A stretch of DNA of 33,925 nucleotides from Streptomyces sp. H27-H5 (GCF_026627505.1 NZ_JAPNLK010000085.1:1-33925), one strand, 5' to 3'; shown: positions 7,264 to 15,724, numbered from the stretch's first letter. Program-made: numbers and translations. Notes: generated from the letters alone by a model not told the origin.

Positions 7264-7479
7264 GCATCCGGTTTTGACGGCAACGGAAGCGGTAAGAGGC
7301 ACCCTGGACGCTGGGTGCGGTTGTGGTTGGGGTCTTGGTGATGGCCTTGACTGCGAGCGCTGTGGGGAGGGGGAGTTGGCCTTCTCGCGTGGTCGGAAGA
7401 CCGTCAGGTGGGGCGGTTTGTCGTCGGGCGGGGTGTGGGCCGTCTTGGCGGGGGGTTGGGGGCGTGGGATGGTCGGGGG

Positions 7480-8124
7480 ATGGGGGAGTGGGTTGTTGCG
7501 GGGGTCGCGGTGTTGGTTGCCGGCGCGGGGTACGTCGTGGTGGCGCGGGCCGCGGGCGCGGCGTTCGAGCGGCGGCGGGACGCGGAGCGGGCGCGGCTGC
7601 TCGCGCTGACGCGGGCGGAGGCGGCGCCGGAGCCGGAGGTGGGTGATCCCAAGTACGGGGACACCGGGTGGCTCGCGCCGAGGACGGTCGGGCCCGCGCA
7701 ATCGGGGGACCGGCACGACGACTTCACCCCCCTTCTCGTCGAGTACTACGCCTACGGGCTGACGCAGGCGCGGAGCAGCTTCGTGACCAGCCAGCGGTTC
7801 GCCGGCGTGGGGGCGACCATCCTGCTGCTGGGGGTGGCACTGGCCGTGTGGAAGGCGGAGAGCAGTGGGGATCTGTACCTCGGCGTGGTGACCAGTTCGG
7901 TCGGGCTGGTCGTCACCCTCATCGGGCAGCTGTTCCATCGCCGGGCGGACGTCGCGCTCCGGCACATGGCCGACCAGAGCGCCTCGCTACGGGACGACAG
8001 GCGGGCCGCCGAGTCGATGGCCCGGGCCGTCGAGATTTTGGAGGAGGTCGCGGACCCCGAGCTGAGGGGGCGGCTGCAGGCCGGGTTGATCATGAAGCTT
8101 TCCGGGGCCGAGCTGCCCCGGTAG
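7480..8124 (+). CDS. TRADD-N-associated-type membrane protein
   Basis: A product of 214 aa when started at the ATG at 7480; the frame is open further upstream to 7408, but that part is Gly/Arg-rich and unconvincing. It has an N-terminal membrane helix (VVAGVAVLVAGAGYVVVA), a basic stretch, then LLVEYYAYGLTQARSSFVTSQ followed by two close transmembrane helices (ATILLLGVALAVW and VVTSSVGLVVTLIGQLFH) and a helical C-terminus (LRDDRRAAESMARAVEILEEV). The helix pair plus the preceding Q-A-R-S segment resembles the TRADD-N-associated membrane domain found in predicted bacterial immune-signalling proteins; this match is from memory. Function is unknown. It is the first chromosomal gene right of the mobile element and lies 15 bp from DUF2277. 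Confidence 0.6.
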   Translation: MGEWVVAGVAVLVAGAGYVVVARAAGAAFERRRDAERARLLALTRAEAAPEPEVGDPKYGDTGWLAPRTVGPAQSGDRHDDFTPLLVEYYAYGLTQARSSFVTSQRFAGVGATILLLGVALAVWKAESSGDLYLGVVTSSVGLVVTLIGQLFHRRADVALRHMADQSASLRDDRRAAESMARAVEILEEVADPELRGRLQAGLIMKLSGAELPR

Positions 8125-8139
8125 CGGGATAGTGGAGAC

Positions 8140-8364
8140 ATGTGTCGTTCCATTAAGACCCTGCGCCCGCCCGTCCTCCCCGAGAAGGCCACCGAGGAGG
8201 AGATCCGCGCGGCAGCGCTCCAGTACGTGCGCAAGGTGTCCGGCTTCCGGGCGCCCGCCGCACACAATCAGGAAGTGTTCGCCGCGGCCGTCGACGCCGT
8301 CGCCGACGCGACCCGGGACCTGCTGGACGGGCTCCAGGTCAGGGGAGCCCACGCCGCGTCCTGA
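8140..8364 (+). CDS. DUF2277 family protein
   Basis: The 74-aa protein begins MCRSIKTLRPP and continues EEEIRAAALQYVRKVSGFRAP...NQEVFAAAVD, the signature of the DUF2277 family, full length for this family. It is compact, helical and cytosolic. No function has been assigned to the family that I know of. GTGGAGAC upstream of the ATG can serve as ribosome-binding site. The 15-bp gap from the previous gene suggests co-transcription. Confidence 0.9.
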   Translation: MCRSIKTLRPPVLPEKATEEEIRAAALQYVRKVSGFRAPAAHNQEVFAAAVDAVADATRDLLDGLQVRGAHAAS

Positions 8365-8392
8365 ATCGGCTGGGCCTGAGCAGGGCGCGGGT

Positions 8393-8433
8393 CTGAGTCG
8401 GGCCCGGCCTGAGTCGGGCCCGGCCTGCGTCGG
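8393..8433. repeat. 16-bp tandem repeat, 2.6 copies
   Basis: The unit CTGAGTCGGGCCCGGC occurs at 8393-8408 and 8409-8424, with a partial, diverged third copy to 8433, in the gap between convergent genes. Confidence 0.7.
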
Positions 8434-8482
8434 GAGTGGGGCGGGTCCCGCGGCGGGCGGGGCCTGCGGCCACTCCCGACGT

Positions 8483-8977
8483 TCAGGCGGTCTGCTCCAT
8501 GCGGCGGCGGATCACCCACGCGCCGGCGCCCAGGGCGCCCGCGACGAGCACTCCGCCCAGGGCGATCTGGCCCGGGCTCATGGTGTCGATGCTGCCGCCC
8601 AGGCCGCCGCGGGCGGCGCCCGTGGCCACGTTCAGGGTGACGGTGACCCGCTCGCCGCCGCTGCCGCCGCACTCGTAGGTGACGGGGTGCGAGCCGGTGC
8701 GGGCGTTGCGGTAGACGGTCGCGCTGCCGAACAGGTTGGTGGCCTCCAGGTTGCCCGGTGTCAGCTGGACGTCGGGGAACGCGGGGGAGGTGGCCCTGCC
8801 GGTCTTGGTGCCGCAGCCCTGGACGTTCAGGCTGACCCGGCCGCCGGGAGCGACGGTGTATGGGGACAGGGTGGCGGTGGGGCGGGCGTAGGCCAGGGTG
8901 ACGGGTGTGACGGCTGCGACTACGAGCGTCGCGGCCGCGCCTCTCATCAGGTGGTGCCGGATGCGGGTGGCGGGCAT
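8483..8977 (-). CDS. Secreted, C-terminally anchored hypothetical protein
   Basis: The 164-aa precursor has a signal peptide (MPATRIRHHLMRGAAATLVVAAVTPVTLAYA at residues 1-31), an exported domain predicted to be beta-rich (SPYTVAPGGRVSLNVQGCGTKTG, and two cysteines at about 54 and 102 that could pair), and a C-terminal helix (GQIALGGVLVAGALGAGAWVI) ending in RRRMEQTA. There is no LPxTG sortase signal, so membrane anchoring through the helix is likely. The opening APGGRVSLNVQGC recalls Ig-like or copper-resistance-like surface domains in Streptomyces, but I do not recognise a named family. A GAGGAG box precedes the ATG. It is a single transcription unit converging on DUF2277. Confidence 0.75.
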   Translation of the reverse strand: MPATRIRHHLMRGAAATLVVAAVTPVTLAYARPTATLSPYTVAPGGRVSLNVQGCGTKTGRATSPAFPDVQLTPGNLEATNLFGSATVYRNARTGSHPVTYECGGSGGERVTVTLNVATGAARGGLGGSIDTMSPGQIALGGVLVAGALGAGAWVIRRRMEQTA

Positions 8978-9294
8978 GGAGAGAACTCCTCGGGCTCCTC
9001 GAAACGGCGCGGCCAGGGCACGGATGTGACGCGGATTCGGTCGCGCACCGTGCTGTGGACGCTAGAAGCCCCGACCGGAGGCGGCGATCGCTGTCGGGTG
9101 AACGGGTGACGCACCACCCCCACCCGGGCTAGTGGGCCACCGTACGGGCGCCCCCGGAATGCGCCCGCAGATGCCCGTGATGCCTGCGGCTGCCAGTGAC
9201 ACGTACGGGTGCCTGCGCGGCGTACGGGTGCTTGCGCGGCCCGTGGTGCGTACGGATGCCCGCGACGCGTGCGGGGGGTCTTGCCGTGCGGGAC
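8978..9294. repeat. Gene-free region with 19-bp tandem repeats
   Basis: No gene is supported here. A 19-bp unit starting CGTACGGGTGC is repeated head to tail at 9202-9220 and 9221-9239, and a diverged copy lies at 9249-9267; a related CGTACGGGCGC occurs at 9141. The units lie just beyond the dedA stop. Confidence 0.6.
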
Positions 9295-9927
9295 TCAGGT
9301 GGCCGCGGCGGGGCCCGATCCCGGGCGACGCAGCAGGAACGCCGCCAGCGAACCCGCCGCGAACAGCGCGATCAACGACACCGCGGTACCCAGCCACGTC
9401 GTACCGAGCCACTGGGTGCCGAAGTAGCCGAGCGCCACGCTGTACCCCGCCCAGGTCATCCCCGCCAGGACCGACCAGGGCAGGAACTCCTTGACCTTGC
9501 GCTGGGTCTTGCCCGCACCCAACGAGACCACCGACCGGCCGGCCGGGGCGAACCTGGCGATCACCACCAGGGCGCCGCCGCCACGCGCCAGCGCCACGCC
9601 CAGCCGCTCGTGGGCCCGGGTCAGCCGACGAGAACGGGCGATGGCCCGGTCCAACCGGGCACCCCCGCGCCGCGCCAACCGGAACGCGGCCATGTCACCC
9701 AGCACCGACGCCGACGTCGCGATCACCAGCAACGCCATGATGTCCGGCACCTGCTCGGGAACCGGCGTCGACGAACCCGCGGCTCCGGCAGCGGCCGCAG
9801 CGGCCGCAGCGGTGATCACCAACACCCCGCTGGGCAAGACCGGCAGGAACACGTCGAGCACCACCGACACCGCCACCACGGCGTAAATCCAGGGGCTGGT
9901 GGTCAGCGACCCCAGAGTCTCAATCAC
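9295..9927 (-). CDS. DedA family membrane protein
   Basis: The protein of 210 aa starts with GTG after GGGGAG. It shows the DedA/SNARE-associated pattern: a hydrophobic N-terminus (YAVVAVSVVLDVFLPVLPSG), a polar region with LGDMAAFRLARRGG, the core FAPAGRSVVSLGAG (equivalent of the conserved F-R-x3-P/G-R segment) and a helix pair at the end. DedA proteins act in membrane lipid and undecaprenyl-phosphate transport and in membrane homeostasis. An Ala-rich loop (residues 39-50) is unusual. It appears monocistronic. Confidence 0.85.
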   Translation of the reverse strand: MIETLGSLTTSPWIYAVVAVSVVLDVFLPVLPSGVLVITAAAAAAAAGAAGSSTPVPEQVPDIMALLVIATSASVLGDMAAFRLARRGGARLDRAIARSRRLTRAHERLGVALARGGGALVVIARFAPAGRSVVSLGAGKTQRKVKEFLPWSVLAGMTWAGYSVALGYFGTQWLGTTWLGTAVSLIALFAAGSLAAFLLRRPGSGPAAAT

Positions 9928-10092
9928 GTGGTACTCCCCAGTCCGAAGCGCCGCGTCGTCGCGGGGAGCGGCAGGGGCGGCTTGACAGCCAGACAGCGTA
10001 CGCCCGGGAGTAACCCCCCGGATCCCCGGGGTGACGATACGACGACTCCCCGGGGTACGGCGTATGGCTTCTCGCGGACGCCGGCGCTCAGC

Positions 10093-11760
10093 TCATCGCG
10101 GTTCGGTGAGCTCGCGATCCAACACGGACGTCAGTCGAGCCTTCGACCCCCGCCCCCACCCCGTCCGCGCCTGATCCAGACGGAGCCGGGCCGTGCGACC
10201 CGCCAGCTCCAGCGTCATCAGCTGATTCCCGAACCAGGGACCGCCCGTACGCCGCCAACTCAGCGGCGGCCGACCCGTCCGCCCGTGCCGGGAGAAACCG
10301 CGCCCCAACCAGCGCCCCACCCGCGACCAACCCAGCCGGAAGCCCCACTTCACGGCCGTGTGGATGGAGTTGTGCACGGGCGAGCACGTCAACTGGAACA
10401 CCCGCGCCGTACTCGGTATTCGAGGCTCGGCCACATACGCGTGGTGCACGTCGCCCGACAGCACGCACACCGTCGCCGGCGCCCGCGGCCCCGTCCCCAC
10501 CTCCTCGATCAGATCACTCAGCGCCATGAAGGAATCGGGGAACGCCGCCCAGTGCTCCAGATCGCTGCGCCGCCGCAGATCCTCCCCGATCCGCGCCCAC
10601 CGGGGCCCCCGCTCCCCACGGCAGAGGGCGGCGTTCCAGACTTCCGCGTCATGGATCAACGGCGGCATCAGCCACGGCAGTGAGGACCCGATCAGCAGAT
10701 GGTCATAGCCGCCGTGCCCGTCGAGGGCGTTGTCCCGGAGCCACTCCTGCTCGGCCGGGTCGAGCATCGCCCGCCGGTCCTCGGCCAGCACCCGCGCGGC
10801 CCGCGTGTCCACCATCAGCAACCGCGAGCGGCCGAAGTCCCGCCGGTAACTCCAGCGGGCCGAGCCCGGATCGGCGTCGGCCGCGGCGGCGAAGGCGCGC
10901 AGGGCGTCCGTGCCGTCGGGGGAGGCCCGTACCGCCTCGTAGAGCGGATCCGCCTCCAACTCGGCGGATGAGAGGTTGCCGAGGTGCTGATGCACCCAGT
11001 ACGACATCAGCCCGCTCAGCACCCGCTCCGACCACCAGGGCGTCGCCCGCATCTCCGCCAGCCAGGCCGCGCTGGTGTTCCAGTCGTCGATGACGTCGTG
11101 GTCGTCGAAGACGTGCAGGCTCGACACCGTCGACAGCAGCCAGCGGATCTCCGGGTCCAGCCAGGATTCGTAGTAAAGCCGGGTGTACTCCTCGTAGTTC
11201 GCGACCTGCGCGCCCGGCGCCTCGCGCAGGTCCCGGCGGGCCGCCAGCCACCGCTTGGTCGCCCGCGAGAGATGGTCGGCGTACACCTGGTCGCCGAGCA
11301 GCAGCAGGACGTCCGGTCTGACCGCTTCCGGATCGGCCGCCAGCCGGGCCGCGAGGGTGTCCAGCGCGTCCGCGCCGTGCGGCCCGCGCCGGTCGGCGGG
11401 CGGCGCGGCCTGCCTGCACGACCCGAACGTCACCCGAAGCCCCGGAGCCGGCCGACCGGGCCCCGCCACGGCGGGCGCGGTGATGGTGCTGGGCGGGAAG
11501 CCGCTGTCGGGCAACGGCCACACCGGGGCCCCGGCGAGCCGGACCTCGTACTCGGTGGTGGTGCCCGGGGTCAGGCCGGTGACCGGGACCAACGCATAGT
11601 GGTGGCCCTCTATCTGGAAGGTGTGCGCACGGCCACCCGCCCCGTCCGCACACCGCACCTCGGCCGTGCACGGGCGGTCCGCCTCGACCCATATGGTCGC
11701 GGCACCGCCCGTGTCCCAGTCGACGTAACGCAGCAGCGGTCCCAGACGCAGTCCGGCCAT
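10093..11760 (-). CDS. PhoD-like alkaline phosphatase/phosphodiesterase, probably cytosolic
   Basis: The 555-aa enzyme carries metal-site motifs of the PhoD group of metallophosphatases: VTFGSCRQ, LLLLGDQVYADH, VFDDHDVIDDW, MVDTRAA and LSGDVHHAYVAEP, spread over about residues 110-420. An N-terminal fibronectin-like domain (GGAATIWVEADRPCTAEV) precedes the catalytic part. There is no Tat signal, unlike secreted PhoD, so action in the cytosol is expected; the substrate is unknown. A strong GGAGGGGGAG box lies before the ATG. I see no clear Pho box upstream. It stands alone between dedA and the HNH nuclease. Confidence 0.9.
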   Translation of the reverse strand: MAGLRLGPLLRYVDWDTGGAATIWVEADRPCTAEVRCADGAGGRAHTFQIEGHHYALVPVTGLTPGTTTEYEVRLAGAPVWPLPDSGFPPSTITAPAVAGPGRPAPGLRVTFGSCRQAAPPADRRGPHGADALDTLAARLAADPEAVRPDVLLLLGDQVYADHLSRATKRWLAARRDLREAPGAQVANYEEYTRLYYESWLDPEIRWLLSTVSSLHVFDDHDVIDDWNTSAAWLAEMRATPWWSERVLSGLMSYWVHQHLGNLSSAELEADPLYEAVRASPDGTDALRAFAAAADADPGSARWSYRRDFGRSRLLMVDTRAARVLAEDRRAMLDPAEQEWLRDNALDGHGGYDHLLIGSSLPWLMPPLIHDAEVWNAALCRGERGPRWARIGEDLRRRSDLEHWAAFPDSFMALSDLIEEVGTGPRAPATVCVLSGDVHHAYVAEPRIPSTARVFQLTCSPVHNSIHTAVKWGFRLGWSRVGRWLGRGFSRHGRTGRPPLSWRRTGGPWFGNQLMTLELAGRTARLRLDQARTGWGRGSKARLTSVLDRELTEPR

Positions 11761-11900
11761 GAGACTCCCCCTCCTTCATGTCCCCTTCGATCACGGTAAG
11801 GGGTGGAGGGGGAGCCTGGCCTCCCCCTGGCGGGGGAGAAAGATCGGCCCGGGGTCGGGGCCGGTGAGCCGGGGCCGGGTCGGTGGGGTGTCGGCCTCCG

Positions 11901-12554
11901 TCAGCAGCCGTTGAGCACGTTGGTCAGGGCGGTCTTCTCGCCGGAGTCCATCTTCAGGCCCCAGTACTGCTTCACCTGGACCCACATCCGGGTGTACGTA
12001 CAGCGGTAGGCGGTGCGCGACGGCAGCCACTTGCCGGGGTCGAGGTCACCCTTGGCCTGGTTGACGTTGTCGGTGACCGCGATGAGCTGCGGGCGGGTGA
12101 GGTCGTTGGCGAACTGCTGGCGCTTCGACGTGGTCCAGGAGGAGGCGCCCGAACGCCAGGCCTCGGCGAGCGGGACCATGTGGTCGATGTCGATGTCGGA
12201 CGCGGCGGTCCAGGTGGCGCCGTCGTACTCGGAGTACCAACTGCCGCTGACGGCGGCGCAGGCGGAGTCCTGTACGACGTTCACGCCGTCGCGCTTCAGG
12301 ACCGTCTCGCGGGTGTTGCAGGTACCGGAGACGGTGCTCCAGTGCGGGAACAGGTCACGGCTGTAGCCGCTGAGGGAACCTTCCGCCGCGGGCGTGACCG
12401 TGGCCAGGTACGAACGGGCGGCCGCGGCGCTGATGGGGGTGGGCGGGGATGCCTGGGCGGCCGGCGCGCTGACGAGGGTGGTCAGGGCGGCGAGCGCGGA
12501 GGCCGATGCGAGCACGCCGATTCGACGCGCGTAGACGGAGGGTATGAGGGCCAT
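11901..12554 (-). CDS. Secreted HNH endonuclease (DUF1524-type)
   Basis: Started at the ATG at 12554 (AGGGAG box upstream), the protein has 217 aa with a signal peptide ending near PAAQASPP (about residue 36). The mature part contains the His-Asn-His-type nuclease core: DIDHMVPLAEAWRSGASSW, then NDLTRPQLIAVTDNVNQAKGD, and the closing YWGLKMDSGEK...NVLNGC. Four to six cysteines suggest disulphides outside the cell. Streptomyces secrete such nucleases for nutrient recovery during development; the role here is inferred from the family. Confidence 0.9.
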   Translation of the reverse strand: MALIPSVYARRIGVLASASALAALTTLVSAPAAQASPPTPISAAAARSYLATVTPAAEGSLSGYSRDLFPHWSTVSGTCNTRETVLKRDGVNVVQDSACAAVSGSWYSEYDGATWTAASDIDIDHMVPLAEAWRSGASSWTTSKRQQFANDLTRPQLIAVTDNVNQAKGDLDPGKWLPSRTAYRCTYTRMWVQVKQYWGLKMDSGEKTALTNVLNGC

Positions 12555-12671
12555 GAGGGCTCCCTGGATGCGGGGGGTGGTGGCCGAGCGACCCCGGTGG
12601 GGCGCGGCCATGGTTGCGGCGCCGGATGTCGTTCGGGTGGGCGCCAGGTGACAGGTTGCCGACATGGGCAC

Positions 12672-13253
12672 GTCACATCAAGTCGTCCAACGGTCCCCAG
12701 ATGTGCGGAAGTTGTGATTCCGGGCCGGGGGGCCGGGGCGATCCGGGGTCAACGTCGTAAACCGGGCGCGGGTGAAGTCGAGGCGCGAGTTGCCGAGTCC
12801 GTCGAGTTCGTCGAGTCACCGGGCTTGCCGTTCGTCCGGGGGCTGCCGTATTTACGGGGCGCCGGGGTGGGGGGGGCGAGCTGGGCGTCGGGTACGCGTT
12901 CGGGGTGTGGTGCGGTGTGCGGTGCAGCGCTTTGGGGCCGGCGCTACGGGGCGGGTGGGCCGGTCTGTCGGGTCCGGTGCTTTGGGTGCGCCGCGTCGGG
13001 TCCGGTGCTTTGGGTTCGGGGCGTTGGCCTGGAGGGGGGCCGGAGGGGTGGGGTGGTGCGGACCGGTGGGGAGGCGCCGGCCGGCGAGGTGGTGCGGCGG
13101 TGTGGCGGGGCCGAGTGTGGGGCCTGGGAAGGTGCCGGTGGCGTGGGTGTGGGGCCTACCGGAGGGGGAGCCGCGGGGGCGGGGTGCGCGGGGCGAGGCG
13201 GGTACGCACGGGGCGGCGGCGGGCCTGTCGAATCCCTGTTTTCGGGGCATGCG
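12672..13253. other. 580-bp gene-free, G-rich region with short repeats
   Basis: No frame here has family similarity or a credible start; apparent long frames are a product of GC bias. A 21-bp direct repeat (12967-12987 and 12995-13015) and a smaller repeat around GTCGAGTTCGTCGAG (about 12790) are visible. The plus strand is strongly enriched in G runs. Confidence 0.5.
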
Positions 13254-13296
13254 AAAAGGCGCGTGGGCCGGCGGTCAACCGGGCCACGCGCCTTTT
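13254..13296 (-). terminator. Terminator of the HAD phosphatase gene
   Basis: A 13-bp stem AAAAGGCGCGTGG / CCACGCGCCTTTT (13254-13266 with 13284-13296) lies just after the HAD stop on the minus strand and supplies a T-run in both directions. Confidence 0.85.
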
Positions 13297-13307
13297 CGGC
13301 CTGTGGG

Positions 13308-13997
13308 TCAGACGGCGGGGGTGAGCGTGAGGTGGATGGTCCCGTCCGGGGTGGTGTGGACGCGGACCGACGTCAGGTCGGGCACGTGGGCCGTGGGGCC
13401 GTGCGCGGTGGCCCGGGAACCTATGCCGATGACCCGCATCCCGGCGGCCTGGCCGGCGGCGATACCTGCGGCGGAGTCCTCGAAGACGATGCAGTCGGCC
13501 GGGTCCACGCCCAACTCGGCGGCGCCCTTGAGGAACCCCTCGGGGTCGGGCTTGCTGGCCCCGACCGACTCGGCCGTCACCCGTACGTCCGGCATGGGCA
13601 GCGCTGCGGCCGTCATCCGTGCCCGGGCCAGCGCGGCATCGGCGGAGGTGACCAGTGCGTGCGGGAGGTCGGCGATCGCGGCCATGAACTCCGGCGCGCC
13701 GCCGACCGGGACCACGCCGTCGGTGTCGGCGGTCTCGCGGGCGAGCATCTCGACGTTCTCGGCGTGGTTGAGCTCCATCGGGCGCTCGGGGAGAAGGATG
13801 GCCATCGTGGCGTAACCCTGACGCCCGTGGACCACCTTGAGGGCCTCGCGCGGGTCGAGCCCGTGGGACACGGCCCAGTCGCGCCAACAGCGTTCGACCA
13901 CCGCGTCGGAGTTGACGATGGTGCCGTCCATATCCAGGAGCAGGGCCTTGGCGGTGAGGACGGTCGGGGTCGAGGCGGTGGGGGTGCTGGCCGGCAT
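13308..13997 (-). CDS. HAD-superfamily sugar-phosphatase-like hydrolase
   Basis: Starting at the ATG at 13997 the product has 229 aa. All four HAD motifs are present: DMDGT at residues 22-26 (nucleophile Asp22 and acid/base Asp24), ALVTSAD (motif II), ASKPDPEGF (Lys of motif III) and IVFEDSAAGIAAG (motif IV). The helical cap lies between motifs I and II, as in subfamily IA enzymes that hydrolyse small sugar or glycerol phosphates. The substrate is not predictable. The frame extends 39 codons upstream but through a long hairpin leader that is better read as regulatory. Confidence 0.9.
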   Translation of the reverse strand: MPASTPTASTPTVLTAKALLLDMDGTIVNSDAVVERCWRDWAVSHGLDPREALKVVHGRQGYATMAILLPERPMELNHAENVEMLARETADTDGVVPVGGAPEFMAAIADLPHALVTSADAALARARMTAAALPMPDVRVTAESVGASKPDPEGFLKGAAELGVDPADCIVFEDSAAGIAAGQAAGMRVIGIGSRATAHGPTAHVPDLTSVRVHTTPDGTIHLTLTPAV

Positions 13998-14026
13998 CGG
14001 CGGGGCTCCAGACGGGGCGGGAAAAA

Positions 14027-14079
14027 GAACAAGTGGTTCCGCCCACCGGTCAGGGAGTGAAGGCGGAACCACTTTGTTC
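14027..14079 (-). promoter_or_regulatory. Terminator-like leader hairpin before the HAD gene
   Basis: The arms 14027-14043 and 14062-14079 pair over 17 bp with one bulge. Read on the minus strand the stem is followed by CTTTTT and ends 30 bases before the HAD start. Each arm also contains its own GGAAC...GTTC short inverted repeat, so an alternative fold is possible. This fits an attenuator, or an operator on DNA. It could also end an upstream transcript. Confidence 0.45.
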
Positions 14080-14370
14080 CCACACGATACAAAATCTGGA
14101 GCGGTCCGCGCCACCGGGCGCCCGGCGGGGAGTCCTTTCGGGGTGGGGGTGTGGTGTGCCGTGTGCGGCGTTACCGGTCAACTTGGCTGGTGACGGGGTG
14201 AGTTGAGAATGCGGCTGCCGGCTCGACGGTTGGTGGCGGTGACGAACGGCACACGAGCCGGGCCGCCGGCCGCTGCCCGAGGGGTCGCCGGGGAGGCGCG
14301 TCGGCGGCGGGGCGCGCAGGGGCGTGCGAGCGGGCGGCGGATGCGGCGGGCCGGGCGCCGTTGCGCGGAG

Positions 14371-14449
14371 CGGCCCCGGCTGCGCCGGGCTTTTCGGGGC
14401 TCCGCCCCGGACCCCGCGCCTCAAACGCCGGCGAGGCTGAATCGGCGGG
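14371..14449. repeat. Dispersed Streptomyces GC-rich intergenic repeat
   Basis: The segment contains CTTTTCGGGGCTCCGCCCCGG followed by ACCCCGCGCCTCAAACGCCG and GCGAGGCTGA. This combination recurs in the intergenic DNA of many Streptomyces genomes next to gene ends. It lies directly after the stop of the peptidoglycan-binding gene and can fold (GGGGC-TCC-GCCCC and CGCC-GGCG stems). Confidence 0.7.
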
Positions 14450-14455
14450 GCCCGG

Positions 14456-15724
14456 CTAGCCCTCCAGGGCGCGGCGGGTGGCGGGGCCGTAGACGCCCCA
14501 GGGGTCACCTTGGATGTCGTTGTACCACTGGAACTCCGACACGGCGTTCTCCACGGACCTGCCGTACCTGCCGTCCATCCTGCCGCGGTACAGCCCTTGC
14601 CCCGACAGGAGTTGCTGGAGCTTCTTCACCTCCGAGCCGGAGTCTCCGTACGCCAGGGTCGGTCCCTGCACCGGGGGCGGTGGGGGCGACTGGGGCTTGG
14701 GGGTACGGCTCGGTGTCGGCGGAGGGGTCGAGGCGGGCGGGGCGGTGGAACGGGACGGGCTCGGTGAGGCGGAGGGCGACGCCGAACGTGATGCGCTCGC
14801 GCTCGGCGACGCGGAACGGGACGGGGACGGCGAGGCCGACCGGGAGGCTATCGGGCTGGGCGAGGCCTCCGGTGAACCGGGCGGAGCCAGGCTCGCCACG
14901 GGGCCCGACGGCTTCGCGTCCAGCAACGCGGTATCGGTCTTCCCGGGCTCCGAGGATCCCCCCAGCGCCAGCGCGAGCGCCGTACCGCCCAGGGCCACCA
15001 CGGTGCAGGCGCCGGCCAGGATGAGGGCGAGTCGCTTTCTCCTCTTCGGGCCCCCACCCCCACCCCCGCCCCCTCCACCGTCGGGCCCCGCGTGGGGGCC
15101 CTCACCGAAGCCCGCGTCCGGCTCCATGGCATGGCCCGCGCCATACCCCGCGCCCGGGCCCGCGCCGTGCTCCGTGTCCGGCCCGGCGCCGTACCCCGCG
15201 CCGTACTCCGTGTCCGGCCCCGCGCCGTACCCCGCGTCCGGGGCTGCCGCGTAGCCCGGGCCCGTCGGGCGCCCTGGGGCGTATCCCGGGTCGGGGCCGT
15301 CGGTGGGTCGGGGCGGGGCGGCCGGGGTGGTGCCCGCAGGGGGGCCTCCCGGGGGCGGGGTGCCGGTGGTGGGCGGGACCGGGCGCAGGGGGACCGTGTG
15401 GTCCGACCAGGCCTGTGGCGACTGTGGCGGCACGGGTATGCCGTAGGCCGGGGTCTCGTGCGACGGCGCGGGCGCGGGCGGGACCGGGGGCAGCAACTGC
15501 GTCGGGGCATCGTCGGGTGGGCCGAACGGGTGGCCGGCCGACGGGCGGGTCGGATCGGCCATCGCTCCCAGCACCGGCTGCGGGCTCGCCGAAGCGGATC
15601 CCGACTGCCCGGGGTCGGACAGGGATACGTACGGGCGAATGCGCAGGGGGTTGAAACCCGCCCCCGGCGCGCACTCGCAGCCGACGCCCTCGGCGCCGCA
15701 ATCTGGACAGCGCTCAGCGCTCAC
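14456..15724 (-). CDS. Membrane-anchored peptidoglycan-binding protein with zinc-ribbon N-terminus
   Basis: The 422-aa protein starts with GTG after GGAGGG. It begins with a cysteine knuckle (CPDCGAEGVGCEC, residues 6-18), followed by a long Pro/Gly/Ala-rich cytosolic region with repeats of the type GAGPDTEYGAGY (about residues 165-200), ten consecutive glycines, a KRRKR stop and one transmembrane helix (LALILAGACTVVALGGTALALAL). Outside follow a Ser/Pro-rich linker and a C-terminal peptidoglycan-binding domain (YGDSGSEVKKLQQLLSGQG... and DGRYGRSVENAVSEFQ). It is probably a wall-attached protein whose inner end senses or binds something. Related proteins are common in Streptomyces with no known role. 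Confidence 0.85.
   Translation of the reverse strand: MSAERCPDCGAEGVGCECAPGAGFNPLRIRPYVSLSDPGQSGSASASPQPVLGAMADPTRPSAGHPFGPPDDAPTQLLPPVPPAPAPSHETPAYGIPVPPQSPQAWSDHTVPLRPVPPTTGTPPPGGPPAGTTPAAPPRPTDGPDPGYAPGRPTGPGYAAAPDAGYGAGPDTEYGAGYGAGPDTEHGAGPGAGYGAGHAMEPDAGFGEGPHAGPDGGGGGGGGGGPKRRKRLALILAGACTVVALGGTALALALGGSSEPGKTDTALLDAKPSGPVASLAPPGSPEASPSPIASRSASPSPSRSASPSASASRSASPSASPSPSRSTAPPASTPPPTPSRTPKPQSPPPPPVQGPTLAYGDSGSEVKKLQQLLSGQGLYRGRMDGRYGRSVENAVSEFQWYNDIQGDPWGVYGPATRRALEG

Noticed and set aside
9202..9267. CRISPR array
   Set aside because: The units are adjacent without spacers and no cas genes are in the window.
12852..13250. Pro/His-rich minus-strand frame as a secreted protein gene
   Set aside because: It has no signal peptide, no ribosome-binding site and no domain; it reflects C-runs opposite a G-rich strand.
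11883..14060. Plus-strand frame of 725 codons opposite the HNH nuclease and HAD genes
   Set aside because: It is antisense to both genes and spans their terminators; composition is that of GC-biased shadow frames.
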